This document shows, piece by piece, positions 1-8,662 of a stretch of 64,000 nt of DNA. The number at the start of each line of letters is the position of its first letter. The stretch's first letter is position 1. The translations under genes and the position numbers were made by a program. The notes under the pieces were generated by a model. It was not told the DNA's origin. It saw nothing but the letters and a program-made list of their open reading frames with translations, and did not search any database. The stretch comes from an uncultured cyanobacterium (GTDB taxonomy: Bacteria; Cyanobacteriota; Cyanobacteriia; Cyanobacteriales; Nostocaceae): the NCBI GenBank assembly GCA_903848645.1, contig CAINGU010000077.1, positions 1-64,000 on the forward strand. Direction: 5' to 3'.

Positions 1-58
1 CTCCCTGCTCCCCTGCCTTATCCCAACGACAATTTTTAACGCTCACCTACTTAGTGCA

Positions 59-153
59 TGGAAACCTAACAAATTATCTATTCTTTGACCATAAAGACCA
101 ATTAATAAAATTTAATTTTATTAAATCACCTGTTGAGCTATGAGGTTTAGGCG
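59..153 (+). repeat. Duplicated leader upstream of effector gene 1 (copy A)
   Basis: This leader, which begins GGAAACCTAACAAATTATCT, recurs almost unchanged at 2893-2989 before the second DUF4157 gene. Both copies run without interruption into the homologous coding sequences, so the promoter/leader and N-terminal coding half were duplicated together. No clear Shine-Dalgarno sequence precedes either ATG; both carry GAGGTTTAGGCG just upstream, whose GAGG could serve. Confidence 0.75.
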
Positions 154-1905
154 ATGAACACTCGACTACGTATCCAGAAGAAACTTGCATCTCAGTCTAC
201 TTATACCCCAGTCCAAAATCTTTACCCGACTCGCTCTTTTGGAATTCAGCAAAAACCGTCCCATTCCTCATCTCAACAAGAGAATGTAGATTTAAACAAG
301 CAATACGAACAATCTCAGCATTTGGGACATAATTGACTGAATATCCCCGTTAATGCTCCCGGTACAGAGCCACCACCACCGATTCAAACGAAGTTAACCA
401 TCGGTCAACCTGGTGATAAATATGAGCAAGAAGCAGATCAGGTAGCATCTCAGGTAGTACAGCAGATTAATTCTCCTGTATCTGATCAGTCTGCTCAAGG
501 TCAAACAGTGCAACGTCAGGAAGTTGCACCGGAAGAGGAAGAACAACTTCAAGCTAAGTCCATTTCCGATACCATTCAACGTCAGGAAGCTGTACCCGAA
601 GAGGAAGAACCTGTTCAAGCTAAGTCCATTTCCGATACCATTCAACGTCAGGAAGCTGTACCCGAAGAGGAAGAACCTATTCAAGCTAAGTCTATTTCCG
701 ATAACATTCAACGTCAGGAAGTTGTACCGGAAGAGGACGAACTACAGACAAAACCCGATATCACAGCACTCCAGCGTCGGGAGTCCATTGGTGGTGGGGA
801 CGCATCAACTGATGTAGAATCAGCCATAAACACTGCCAGAGGAGGAGGACAGCCATTAGATGGAGGACTGCAACGGTCAATGGGTAAGGCTATGGGGGCG
901 GATTTTAGTGGGGTGAAGGTACATACGGATAGTCAAGCTGACCAGTTGAATCAATCAATTCAGGCAAAGGCATTTACGACGGGGCAGGATGTGTTCTTTC
1001 GGCAAGGGACATATCAGCCAGGAAGTAAAGATGGTCAGGAGTTGATTGCCCATGAGTTGACTCATGTTGTCCAACAAAATGGTGGAACTGTGCAGAGATC
1101 GCTCCAAAATCCAATCCAACTCAAGTGTGAAACTTGCGAAGCAGCAGAACAAGAACCAACAATTCAGACCAAATTAACAGTAGGTGCGCAGATTAATTCC
1201 TTGAATGGCGCAGTAATACAAAGAATAGGCGAACCACTTACTGTTAAAGCAAAAGTTAAACCAGCAATCGGGGAAACTAAAGGAGAACAGCGAAAATATA
1301 AGGTGGCTCAGTATATTAGTATGTGGGAAGCCGAACAGGGTCGGAAGATGACCCCAGAAGAGAAGAAAACCCTGGCAAGGGGGTGCATCGGCATCACGGC
1401 TTTAGACTTGGAAGGTGGTGGCAATCCACCGCTTAATGAATGCTACGGTTCCTTTGATCAAGCGAAAGCCGCAGTTGATAAAAAGAATAAAGATATTGAT
1501 TATTGGAACGCTTGGGCATCAGCCATACCAATTTTAGCTTCCTTGTTTCATCAAAAGCATAGAGCGGTACTGTTTGCCAAATTATTTTGGTCGAATCAGA
1601 ATCCTGACAAGGATAAACGCAAGGTGAAGGACAAAAACGCATTCAAACCCGATCCCAAAACAGGTAAAGTTAATATGACTGGGTATAAATACCGCGAACG
1701 CCCAGGCTTCATTAACTTCGATTACGGTTTTTGGGACGAAGCAAGTCAGAGTTTTTGGCACGCTAACCACAGTCAACCAGGGATGGAAGTTTACCAAAGC
1801 ACCAAAGAAAAATTTGCCAAAGGTTACGCAGATTTTGACAGGGTTATTTACTGTGTAGCGATCGCCAAAAATTATGATCCACAGAAAGCAGCTAAAACGC
1901 CTTAA
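154..1905 (+). pseudogene. DUF4157 effector with microbial transglutaminase-like C-terminus, interrupted by in-frame TGA
   Basis: One reading frame runs from ATG 154 to TAA 1905 and is broken only by TGA at 334-336; the paralogue at 2990 has TTA (Leu) at the same place. Layout, numbered as if intact: an N-terminal IQTKL prodomain-like motif; three 22-residue repeats with QRQE..PEEEE and AKSISD cores (511-708); a DUF4157 domain with HELTH near residues 300-304; and a C-terminal domain from about residue 370. That C-terminal part matches Streptomyces transglutaminase motifs in order: KMTPEEK, RGCIG (catalytic Cys, codon 1384), FWSNQ, INFDYGFW (Asp, codon 1720), WHANH (His, codon 1759) and YADFDR. 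A GTG at 508 could restart translation and would keep DUF4157 and the enzyme domain. DUF4157 proteins often lie beside contractile injection systems; delivery as cargo is an inference. Whether the stop is real decay, recoding or a sequence error is open. Confidence 0.8.
511..750 (+). repeat. 66-bp tandem coding repeats in effector gene 1
   Basis: Three full 66-bp units (511-576, 577-642, 643-708) and a partial fourth encode an acidic segment followed by an AKSISD(T/N)IQRQ segment. The same unit occurs in the second effector gene, as one 66-bp and two 63-bp copies. Near-identity between units suggests recent expansion or homogenisation. Confidence 0.85.
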
Positions 1906-1940
1906 ACAAAGAAAAATTATTGTAGACAGCAAGGTCAACT

Positions 1941-2234
1941 ATGAAAGAACAAGACTTGACAGCAAAGCTAAACGAGCAGATTAAAATAAGTGGTAGTGCA
2001 GAAAATGCTAGGCTTGGAGCTATCGTCATGACCGAGGATTTCACCCCCATTTTTCTGAGCGGCATCAACGAATGGGACAATAACATTGAAGGTAAGTCAG
2101 TTGTTGTAACAGGTGTACTTCGTCGCAAACTTCTCGCACCAAAAGCTACTGTCGGGACTAATGGTGAAATCAGTCATGGAGTTGGAGGTGACAGTTACGT
2201 TTTAGAAAATCCCACCTGGACAGATAATGAATAG
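1941..2234 (+). CDS. Putative cytosolic immunity-like protein, copy 1
   Basis: A 97-residue protein without signal peptide or membrane segment. It starts 35 nt after the transglutaminase-type effector gene. The core (residues about 18-92) has the pattern NA.LGAIVMT.D.TPIFL.G...W, then GK.VVVTG.LRRKLLAPKATVG, then SYVLENP.W. The next gene repeats this core closely. A small protein directly after a polymorphic toxin-like gene is usually its immunity protein, so that role is inferred; I do not recognise a named immunity family. The short beta-rich look could suit an OB-like fold, but this is a guess. Its end overlaps the next start by 8 nt, which suggests translational coupling. Confidence 0.6.
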   Translation: MKEQDLTAKLNEQIKISGSAENARLGAIVMTEDFTPIFLSGINEWDNNIEGKSVVVTGVLRRKLLAPKATVGTNGEISHGVGGDSYVLENPTWTDNE

Positions 2235-2670
2235 CTCACATTTTTTAGTATTACCGAAACTTCTCTGTTTGACCGTTTTATCAATATCCAATTTAAATGC
2301 CTGTGCGACTTCTCCCCCCTCAGTTGCTAATTCGGTTAAATTGACTGTTAAGCAACCTGAACCAAATAGAAGTTCCAGAGGTGATTCTCTAGATCAAACA
2401 AAGCTTAACAAGCAGATCGACGTACATGGTACGGCTGAAAATGCTATGCTTGGTGCAGTGGTAATGACCGATGATCTCACTCCCGTTTTTTTGGATGGAG
2501 TAAGAGAATGGGATAGTAAGATTGTAGGTAAGTTAGTTATTGTAAAGGGTGTACTCCGTCGAAAACTGCTTGCACCAAAAGCTACTGTCGGTTCTAATCG
2601 TGAAATCAGTCAAGGAGTTGAAGGCGACAGTTATGTTTTGGAGAACCCTATCTGGTCAGTTGAGAGGTAG
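2227..2670 (+). CDS. Lipoprotein paralogue of the preceding immunity-like protein
   Basis: A 147-residue protein. Its N-terminus has a hydrophobic signal (LLCLTVLSIS) ending in a lipobox-like LNAC, with Cys near residue 26. A polar linker follows, then the same core as the preceding 97-residue protein, including GVLRRKLLAPKATVG and SYVLENP.W. The two genes overlap by 8 nt and clearly come from a duplication in which one copy gained an export signal. If both neutralise the upstream effector, one would act in the cytoplasm and the other at a membrane or in the periplasm. That is inference; a lipoprotein with another role cannot be excluded. Confidence 0.6.
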   Translation: MNSSHFLVLPKLLCLTVLSISNLNACATSPPSVANSVKLTVKQPEPNRSSRGDSLDQTKLNKQIDVHGTAENAMLGAVVMTDDLTPVFLDGVREWDSKIVGKLVIVKGVLRRKLLAPKATVGSNREISQGVEGDSYVLENPIWSVER

Positions 2671-2892
2671 TGCGATAGCGTAAGCGCTGACTTGTCAGTT
2701 CGCCAATCTTGTAGCAACTATCTTGAATCTCAAGCGCGACCTAGGAATCGCATTTCGTGGAACGGTGGTACTTTGAGTGCGATCGCGTACAGTGCGACCT
2801 AGGAATCGTTTTTGTAGCGACTGTCTTAATTGTCAAGGGATCACCCACGAAATTACACTTACGATGCCTGCGGCCGGCGTAGCGATCGCCCA
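2671..2892. repeat. Repeat-rich spacer before effector module 2
   Basis: No convincing gene. Positions 2672-2703 hold a repeat (GCGATAGCG.AAG.GCTGAC) that recurs at 40498-40529. The motif GCGACCTAGGAATCG occurs twice, near 2735 and 2795. HIP1-type GCGATCGC sites lie near 2780 and 2880. This repeat patch ends where the duplicated leader of effector 2 begins. Confidence 0.5.
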
Positions 2893-2989
2893 AATGGAAA
2901 CCTAACAAATTATCTATTTTTTGACCATAAAAGACAATTAATAAAATATAATTTTATTCAATCACCTGTTGAGCTATGAGGTTTAGGCG
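2893..2989 (+). repeat. Duplicated leader upstream of effector gene 2 (copy B)
   Basis: Nearly identical to 59-153 apart from a few substitutions and an extra A in the CATAAAAGAC stretch. It is continuous with the duplicated coding sequence that starts at ATG 2990. Confidence 0.75.
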
Positions 2990-4768
2990 ATGAACGCTCG
3001 ACTACGTATTCAGAAGAAAGTTCCATCTCAGTCTAATTATACCCCAGTCCAGAATCTTTACCAGACTCGCTCTTTTGGAATTCAGCAAAAACCGTCCTAT
3101 TCCTCATCTCAACAGGAGAATGTAGATTTAAACAAGCAATACGAACAGTCTCAGCATTTGGGATATAATTTACTGAATATCCCCGTTAATGCTCCCGGTA
3201 CAGAGCCACCACCACCGATTCAAACGAAGTTAACTATCGGTCAACCTGGTGATAAATATGAGCAAGAAGCAGATCAAGTAGCATCTCAGGTAGTACAGCA
3301 GATTAATTCTCCTGTATCTGATCAGTCGGCTCAAGGTCAAACAGTGCAACGTGAGGAAGTTCCACCAGAAGAGGACGAACCTGTTCAAGCTAAGTCCATT
3401 TCCGATACCATTCAACGTGAGGAAGTACCGGAAGAGGAAGAAGCTGTTCAAGCTAAGTCTATTTCCGATACCATTCAACGTGAGGAAGTACCGGAAGAAG
3501 AAGAACAAGTTCAAGCTAAGTCTATTTCCGATACCATTCAACGTCAGTGTGACACTTGTGAAGGTGAGGAAAAAGAGTCACAACCAAAACAAGAGATTCA
3601 GACGAAATTAACAGTAGGTGCGGTCGGAGATACTTACGAACAAGAAGCTGACAGAGTAGCGGCACAAGTAATGTCTATGCCAGACAATGCTCCCCAAGTA
3701 CAACGCTTTGAGGAAGAGCAAAACCCCATTCAGATGCAGTCTTTAGGGCAGTCGATTACGCCTGTAGTACAGAGACAAGTAAATGAGCAAGATGAACAGG
3801 TACAAATGCAGCCTTTAGTACAACGAGCATTTCAAGGGGGAGGAAATCAAGCTTCTGGGGATTTAGAGAGTCGTTTGCATGGGTCTAAAGGTGGGGGTTC
3901 ACCCTTAGCACCGGAAGTGCAAGCCTTTATGGAACCGCGTTTTGGTAGTAAGTTTAATAACGTGCGGGTACATACTGGTGGTGAAGCGGTACAGATGAAT
4001 AAGGAGTTGGGCGCACAGGCGTTTACTCATGGCAGTGATGTTTATTTTGGGGAAGGGAAGTCACCTGGTAATAATGAGTTGACGGCGCATGAGTTGACGC
4101 ATGTGGTTCAGCAGGGGGCTGTACCCAGCATTCAACGCCGATCTACGAATGAAATCGGCAAGCACAGCGTTCATAGCAACGAGTTGTATAGAGGGATGTC
4201 CGATTATGTGGTGCAACGTTTCCCCGGCGATGGTATGATGCCCCCAGGTGACTGCACCTCGGCAAATTATCTCCTTTTGCGAGGTTCAGTTGAGACTGCA
4301 AAAGCGGTCGTGAGCACCCTTGGAGCCTGTTCTGCGGGTGACAGTTGTCTTTTTCTCGCGACCAAGATCGCAGCGATCTCCGCAGAGATCGCTGCACGTG
4401 TAGCACTAGATACGACATGCTTCAAAGGTGGGGATACCGGTCATCGCCAGCAAGTGCAAGATAAGATTAACATGATGAACCGCTGCTATCGGTTCTTCTC
4501 AGGATCTAACTGCTCACCAGAGCTAATTGCGGCGATGGCAGTTGTTGTTGAGCAAGCACGCGCAGTTATTGCGGCTGCAGCAGTGGTAGTGGCTGTCGCT
4601 TTGGTTGTCGCACTTATCGCCGCGATTATCGCCCTTGCAGAAGTTATCGCTGCCTTAGTAGCAGCAGCAGCAGCAGCAGCAGAAGCCGCAGCGATCGGTG
4701 CGGCGGCAGCAGCAGTGATAGCGATGCTCATTACAATAAAGGAAGGTCTCTCGTCTGAAGAGTCTTAG
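2990..4768 (+). CDS. DUF4157 polymorphic effector with Cys-rich Ntox16-like domain and hydrophobic Ala-rich tail
   Basis: 592 residues. Residues 1-130 nearly match effector 1 and supply the Leu that its stop codon replaced. Next come three 21-22 residue acidic/AKSISD repeats (3347-3538), a second IQTKL..YEQEADRVA motif near 205-230, and DUF4157 at about 295-375 with HELTH at 367-371. Residues about 421-507 have the pattern GDC, LGAC..GDSC, KIAAISAEIAARV, CFKGGDTGHRQQ, NRCYRFF and SNC. From memory this resembles the polymorphic-toxin domain Ntox16. Residues about 512-583 are almost entirely Ala/Val/Ile/Leu and could form one or more membrane helices. A run of seven GCA codons lies at 4661-4682. 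The next gene is the likely immunity partner and baseplate genes follow. Cargo status and toxicity are inferences. Confidence 0.8.
   Translation: MNARLRIQKKVPSQSNYTPVQNLYQTRSFGIQQKPSYSSSQQENVDLNKQYEQSQHLGYNLLNIPVNAPGTEPPPPIQTKLTIGQPGDKYEQEADQVASQVVQQINSPVSDQSAQGQTVQREEVPPEEDEPVQAKSISDTIQREEVPEEEEAVQAKSISDTIQREEVPEEEEQVQAKSISDTIQRQCDTCEGEEKESQPKQEIQTKLTVGAVGDTYEQEADRVAAQVMSMPDNAPQVQRFEEEQNPIQMQSLGQSITPVVQRQVNEQDEQVQMQPLVQRAFQGGGNQASGDLESRLHGSKGGGSPLAPEVQAFMEPRFGSKFNNVRVHTGGEAVQMNKELGAQAFTHGSDVYFGEGKSPGNNELTAHELTHVVQQGAVPSIQRRSTNEIGKHSVHSNELYRGMSDYVVQRFPGDGMMPPGDCTSANYLLLRGSVETAKAVVSTLGACSAGDSCLFLATKIAAISAEIAARVALDTTCFKGGDTGHRQQVQDKINMMNRCYRFFSGSNCSPELIAAMAVVVEQARAVIAAAAVVVAVALVVALIAAIIALAEVIAALVAAAAAAAEAAAIGAAAAAVIAMLITIKEGLSSEES
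4661..4682 (+). repeat. GCA trinucleotide microsatellite in the effector 2 tail
   Basis: About seven consecutive GCA triplets encode alanines in the hydrophobic C-terminal segment. Triplet slippage would change the helix length without breaking the frame. Confidence 0.85.
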
Positions 4769-4801
4769 ACCACGTTGTAATCCTGTAATCCACATCACTC
4801 T

Positions 4802-5389
4802 ATGAGTCTCAAAAAACTATTTTTTAATGCATTTGCATCCCGCCCCCAACCGTCGGCTGCTCAAATCTTACGACCGGTCGTAAGCCATTATGAGGGTCAT
4901 CGCTTACGCGAACTCCTTGCGACGATGACCTCGATGGAACTCACGGATTACGAGTTGCGAACTGTTGTCGAAAGCAATCTCTGGATGCTTACTCCGGAAG
5001 CATTTCTCTACTTCTTGCCGGCATTCCTGCACGCTTCCCTAGAGTCATACGCCTCTGTTAGTGTCTTTGCCTCCGAGCTTATAGGTTCACTCACTAAACT
5101 CTCTCGTACTGATGTCGTAGAAGCACTTGATCAGGTTGCTCAGTCTCAATCTGAAATCTGTCTTCCAGAAGACATGACCGAACTTCTCAGTAAGCAACAA
5201 CTGGAATGGTTTGATTCCGGTACACCAACAGCCATTTTCCACGAACGCTTCGACAATCTAACTCATACTGAAGGTGCCGCAATTCTCGCCTTCTTTACCG
5301 CCTTCCAGGAGTCCTACGGTGTCGACTTTCCGTTCAATGAGTTAGAGACTGCTGTCAATAGATACTGGGATCGCTACCGAACCTCATGA
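4802..5389 (+). CDS. Putative immunity protein of effector 2
   Basis: A 195-residue protein starting 33 nt after the Ntox16-like effector. It has no signal peptide or clear membrane segment. It is mostly helical in look, with a motif WMLTPEAFLYFLPAFLHASLE near residues 60-80; this resembles the LTPEAFRYFLPAFL signature I recall from DUF6714-type proteins. Position, size and strand fit an immunity gene for the Cys-rich toxin domain, but no experiment or named immunity family supports this. Codon use is more GC-balanced than in the neighbouring baseplate genes, as in the toxin tip, which suggests the toxin tip and this gene were acquired together. Confidence 0.6.
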   Translation: MSLKKLFFNAFASRPQPSAAQILRPVVSHYEGHRLRELLATMTSMELTDYELRTVVESNLWMLTPEAFLYFLPAFLHASLESYASVSVFASELIGSLTKLSRTDVVEALDQVAQSQSEICLPEDMTELLSKQQLEWFDSGTPTAIFHERFDNLTHTEGAAILAFFTAFQESYGVDFPFNELETAVNRYWDRYRTS

Positions 5390-5833
5390 GTGCGACGGTC
5401 TACTACTTCTCTTAATATACAAGGGTGCGTTAATGAAATGTAATGCACCATGTTTATATTTATTTTCGGTGCGTTAAGCTGAAGCTTTAGCGCAACTGTA
5501 CCTAAATGGCTATAGTAACTCTACTGGATTTGTTTAAACGTGCGGTAATTCAGAAGAATGTGATCGCTGTTTTTGATTGTTAGCTCATCGAGGAAAAATG
5601 CGATCGCATTTTGTGGAACTAGGAATGTAGGAGATACAAGGCGATTTTTCATATAATGGGGCATAGCTATACTTTCGTAAGCGATAGCTGCGCTCGCCGT
5701 AGGCATCGCAATTGTACAAGAACCGTCCAAACCACTCACATGAGTAAATCATGTTGTGTGTCACAAATGATTTAAGATAATTAAATTAATGATTTAAGTA
5801 ATATCTTAGCTGTTAAATACGGATTCTGTAATC
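5390..5833. other. Spacer between immunity gene and CIS baseplate genes
   Basis: No supported gene. A GTGCGTTAA / GGTGCGTTAAGC direct repeat lies near 5424-5480. An inverted repeat of the GCGATAGCTGC..GTAGGCATCGC type occurs at about 5681-5710. The short minus-strand frame at 5521-5739 is made largely of repeats and is not called. The promoter for the gp25-like gene probably lies in the AT-rich 5760-5830 stretch. Confidence 0.5.
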
Positions 5834-6274
5834 ATGCCAGAACTTATTAATGAGCAACCCCCTGATTATGTAGGACAAGGATTATCCTTTCCACTACGAG
5901 TCAATATTCAATCTAATCTCCACCTTAGTGCTAATACTTATAATGTAGAAGAGTCAATGCGACTGATTCTCAGTACAAAATGGGGTGAACGACTCTACAG
6001 ACCAGATTTTGGGTCACGGTTGGACGAACTCATTTTTGCACCCATGAATACTGAAACCTTATTACTCATTCGTTTATATGTCACAGAGGCATTAGAACGG
6101 TGGGAACCGCGGATTACTCTGATAGGTGTATATGTAGAGGTAGCATCGTCTCAGTTAACTAAAAAATCTGACCCCAATCAGGGAAGATTAAATATTGTGA
6201 TTCAATATCAGATTAAAAACTCCCACGATTCCAAAAGTTTCGTTTATCCGTTTTATCTCCAAGCAGCTAATTAA
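5834..6274 (+). CDS. gp25/GPW-like baseplate wedge protein of a contractile injection system
   Basis: 146 residues, the usual size for the gp25/GpW lysozyme-like baseplate family. The core has GLSFPLRV near residues 17-24, then S..TYNVEESMRLILSTKWGERLYRPDFGSRLDELIFAPMN. The E.I..IL.T..GER....FGS.L pattern is the family hallmark. In contractile systems this protein links the inner tube baseplate to the sheath-side wedge. The next gene, 30 nt downstream, encodes the baseplate-J-like partner. Cyanobacteria encode such systems, including a thylakoid-anchored one in Anabaena. No sheath, tube or ATPase gene lies in this window, so either the cluster is split or this is its fragment. Confidence 0.85.
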   Translation: MPELINEQPPDYVGQGLSFPLRVNIQSNLHLSANTYNVEESMRLILSTKWGERLYRPDFGSRLDELIFAPMNTETLLLIRLYVTEALERWEPRITLIGVYVEVASSQLTKKSDPNQGRLNIVIQYQIKNSHDSKSFVYPFYLQAAN

Positions 6275-6304
6275 AATGCGTTTATATATCAAAAATTAAT
6301 TATC

Positions 6305-8548
6305 ATGACTAGAGAATTTAATTTCTTACCAGAATTACCTAAATCAAAGTTAGACGACCGCGAATTTGCTGATTTAGTAAATGAGTGTTTATTACGAATT
6401 CCCCGCTACTGTCCAGAATGGACTAATTATAATCCCAGCGATCCAGGAGTCACACTAATTGAGCTTTTTGCTTGGCTAACTGACCAAATGTTGCTGCGGT
6501 TTAATGAAATTCCTCGCCTCAACTATATTACTTTTTTGGAATTGTTGGGAATTCGTTTACAACCACCTACACCAGCTAAATGTGTAGTCACATTCTATTT
6601 AACAACATCCTTTTCAGAAGCAAAAACTATTTTGGCAGGGACAGAAGTAGCTACAGAACGGACAGAAAGCGAAGAAGCAATTATATTTGCTACTGATCAA
6701 GATGTGATAGTTGCTCAACCAATCATTAAACATCTTTTAACAGCTACGGAAACAAAAGCCACACCCCAAATGCTAGATAATCCTTTTAGAGACTGGATTA
6801 GGGAACAGAACGGGAAGCAATGGAGAGGTCGAGAAACAAACTTATTTGCAGAACAACCTCTTGAGGGAAATTGCTTTTACATAGTCTTTAACCCTGATGA
6901 TCCTATTGCAGGTAATGTTGTTGTTCTTACTGTTAAAGCATTAGCAGCCACTACCACAGGTATCAGTCCCGAAAATCCGCCTCGTCTCTGGGAAGCATGG
7001 AGTGGAGATGGAGAAAAAGAAGGATGGGTACCAATCTTACTCAAAGAAACTTATGACGTAACAGAGGGATTCAGTTTTAAAAAATTTGCGCGGGAAGGAG
7101 GAATTGCTAATCAAGAAGGAGCAGATATTACTTTACATCTGCCATTAAATTTGCCATCAGCTATTTTTGATACCTATGAGGGAAGGTGGCTACGTTGCTC
7201 CTACACCCCATCACAAAATGCAAACAATGATTATGGGTATACTCGACCCCCGCGCATCATTTCAATTTCAGTGCGCTCTATTGGCGGTAGTGCCATAGTA
7301 ACTCAATCCTTTCCCATTGAAAATGAAATATTGGGGGAAAGTAATGGAAAAGAATCTCAGACTTTTCAATTACAAAGAACCCCTATTTTACCAAGGAATG
7401 TAGATTTGGAATATATTTCAGTTACCCCTCCTGGCGAACAAGCTATGGAAGAAACATGGAGTGAGGTCGAGCATTTTGGCGAATCTGGTGAAGAAGACCG
7501 TCACTACACAATTGATGCGATTACTGGTAGGGTGCAATTTGGTCCACTGATTCGAGAACCTGCTCAAATTAAAGAATCAACCCAGATGCGTTACCGTCTC
7601 CAAAAACAAAGAGATACAAACATCATTGATATAAACCAAATTGAGCCACAATCTCGCCAACGCCAATATGGTAAAGTTCCACCACGAGGTTCAATTATAA
7701 CTATGCGAGCATATCGTACAGGTGGTGGACAAGCAGGAAATGTACCGAAGGGAACAATTAGGATTTTAAAGTCAGCCGTACCCTATATAGCTAGGGTAGA
7801 AAATTATCAGCCTGGACGAGGTGGTAGGGATGCGGAAACTTTAAACGCGGCTGTAATCAAAGTTCCACAATTTCTGAGAACACGCGATCGCGCTGTAACC
7901 AAAGAAGACTTTGAAACCTTGGCTATGACTGTGGGTACTGTAGCTCGCGCTCATTGTTCAACCCCTCAGCCTGGTGAATCTGATTATAAACCAGGACGTG
8001 TAAGGTTATTATTGATTCCTCATCCTGCTCATGATGATGCTATTGAAAAATGCCTTGGATTTCACCCCAGTGAGTTTAATCTGACTGCGGAACTTGAAAA
8101 ACAAGTCAATGACTATTTAGATGAACGACGATTATTAGGGGTAGAAATAATCTACAAACAGCCAGAATATCTAGGAGTATCTGTACAAATCCAAGTTACT
8201 TTAGAGCCAGAATATGATAATTCATCGGCTAGAGAGGAAATTAAGAAGAAGTTATTAGTTGCTTTATATCGCTTTCTTAATCCGATCACAGGTGGTTTTG
8301 ACAATCGGGGTTGGCCTTTTCAGCGTCCTGTTTATAGTTCTGATATTGTGAGGTTATTTCAACCTATTTCTGGTGTTCGTAGCATAGGTGTAATTAGGCT
8401 ATATGAAATCCGCCAAAATCGAGGATCAGAAATCTGGGAACGCAATCCAGAACCACGCACAGAAATTAAACTAAGTCCATTAGAATTAATTTGTTCTTGG
8501 TGTGATCAGAATCTAGAGGATTTTGAACACAAAGTTGATTTGCTTTAG
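6305..8548 (+). CDS. Baseplate J/gp6-like protein of a contractile injection system
   Basis: 747 residues, consistent with large eCIS baseplate-J proteins (Afp11/Cis11 type). The start MTREFNFLPELPKSKLDDR, then DLVNECLLRIPRYCPEWTNYNPSDPGVTLIELFAWLTDQMLLRFN, is the typical N-terminal signature. The middle resembles the baseplate J fold: GRVQFG near 410, YRTGGGQAGNVPKGTI near 475 and TRDRAVTKEDFETLA near 530. It would form the wedge that triggers sheath contraction with the gp25-like protein. It is probably cotranscribed with the gp25-like gene. The next structural gene expected in such clusters is absent; repeat-rich DNA and a broken transposase follow. Confidence 0.85.
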   Translation: MTREFNFLPELPKSKLDDREFADLVNECLLRIPRYCPEWTNYNPSDPGVTLIELFAWLTDQMLLRFNEIPRLNYITFLELLGIRLQPPTPAKCVVTFYLTTSFSEAKTILAGTEVATERTESEEAIIFATDQDVIVAQPIIKHLLTATETKATPQMLDNPFRDWIREQNGKQWRGRETNLFAEQPLEGNCFYIVFNPDDPIAGNVVVLTVKALAATTTGISPENPPRLWEAWSGDGEKEGWVPILLKETYDVTEGFSFKKFAREGGIANQEGADITLHLPLNLPSAIFDTYEGRWLRCSYTPSQNANNDYGYTRPPRIISISVRSIGGSAIVTQSFPIENEILGESNGKESQTFQLQRTPILPRNVDLEYISVTPPGEQAMEETWSEVEHFGESGEEDRHYTIDAITGRVQFGPLIREPAQIKESTQMRYRLQKQRDTNIIDINQIEPQSRQRQYGKVPPRGSIITMRAYRTGGGQAGNVPKGTIRILKSAVPYIARVENYQPGRGGRDAETLNAAVIKVPQFLRTRDRAVTKEDFETLAMTVGTVARAHCSTPQPGESDYKPGRVRLLLIPHPAHDDAIEKCLGFHPSEFNLTAELEKQVNDYLDERRLLGVEIIYKQPEYLGVSVQIQVTLEPEYDNSSAREEIKKKLLVALYRFLNPITGGFDNRGWPFQRPVYSSDIVRLFQPISGVRSIGVIRLYEIRQNRGSEIWERNPEPRTEIKLSPLELICSWCDQNLEDFEHKVDLL

Positions 8549-8662
8549 AGGATGTTTGAAAAGGGTTAGTTTCAGGAAGCTTTTATTTTATCTATCCTTT
8601 AAGTGAATGTACAATTAAGCTCATGTCTAACTTGGCGTTCGCTGGTTGGGAATATTTAGTTA

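Noticed and set aside
394-711. Minus-strand frame opposite the effector repeats
   Set aside because: It is the antisense of the acidic repeat region; its repetitive Phe/Leu translation has no start context or family match.
4486-4731. Ala-rich minus-strand frame
   Set aside because: It mirrors the GCA/Ala-rich tail of effector 2 and is a compositional shadow.
5521-5739. Possible 72-residue minus-strand protein
   Set aside because: Much of it overlaps an inverted repeat and HIP1-like text; no motif or ribosome-binding site supports it.
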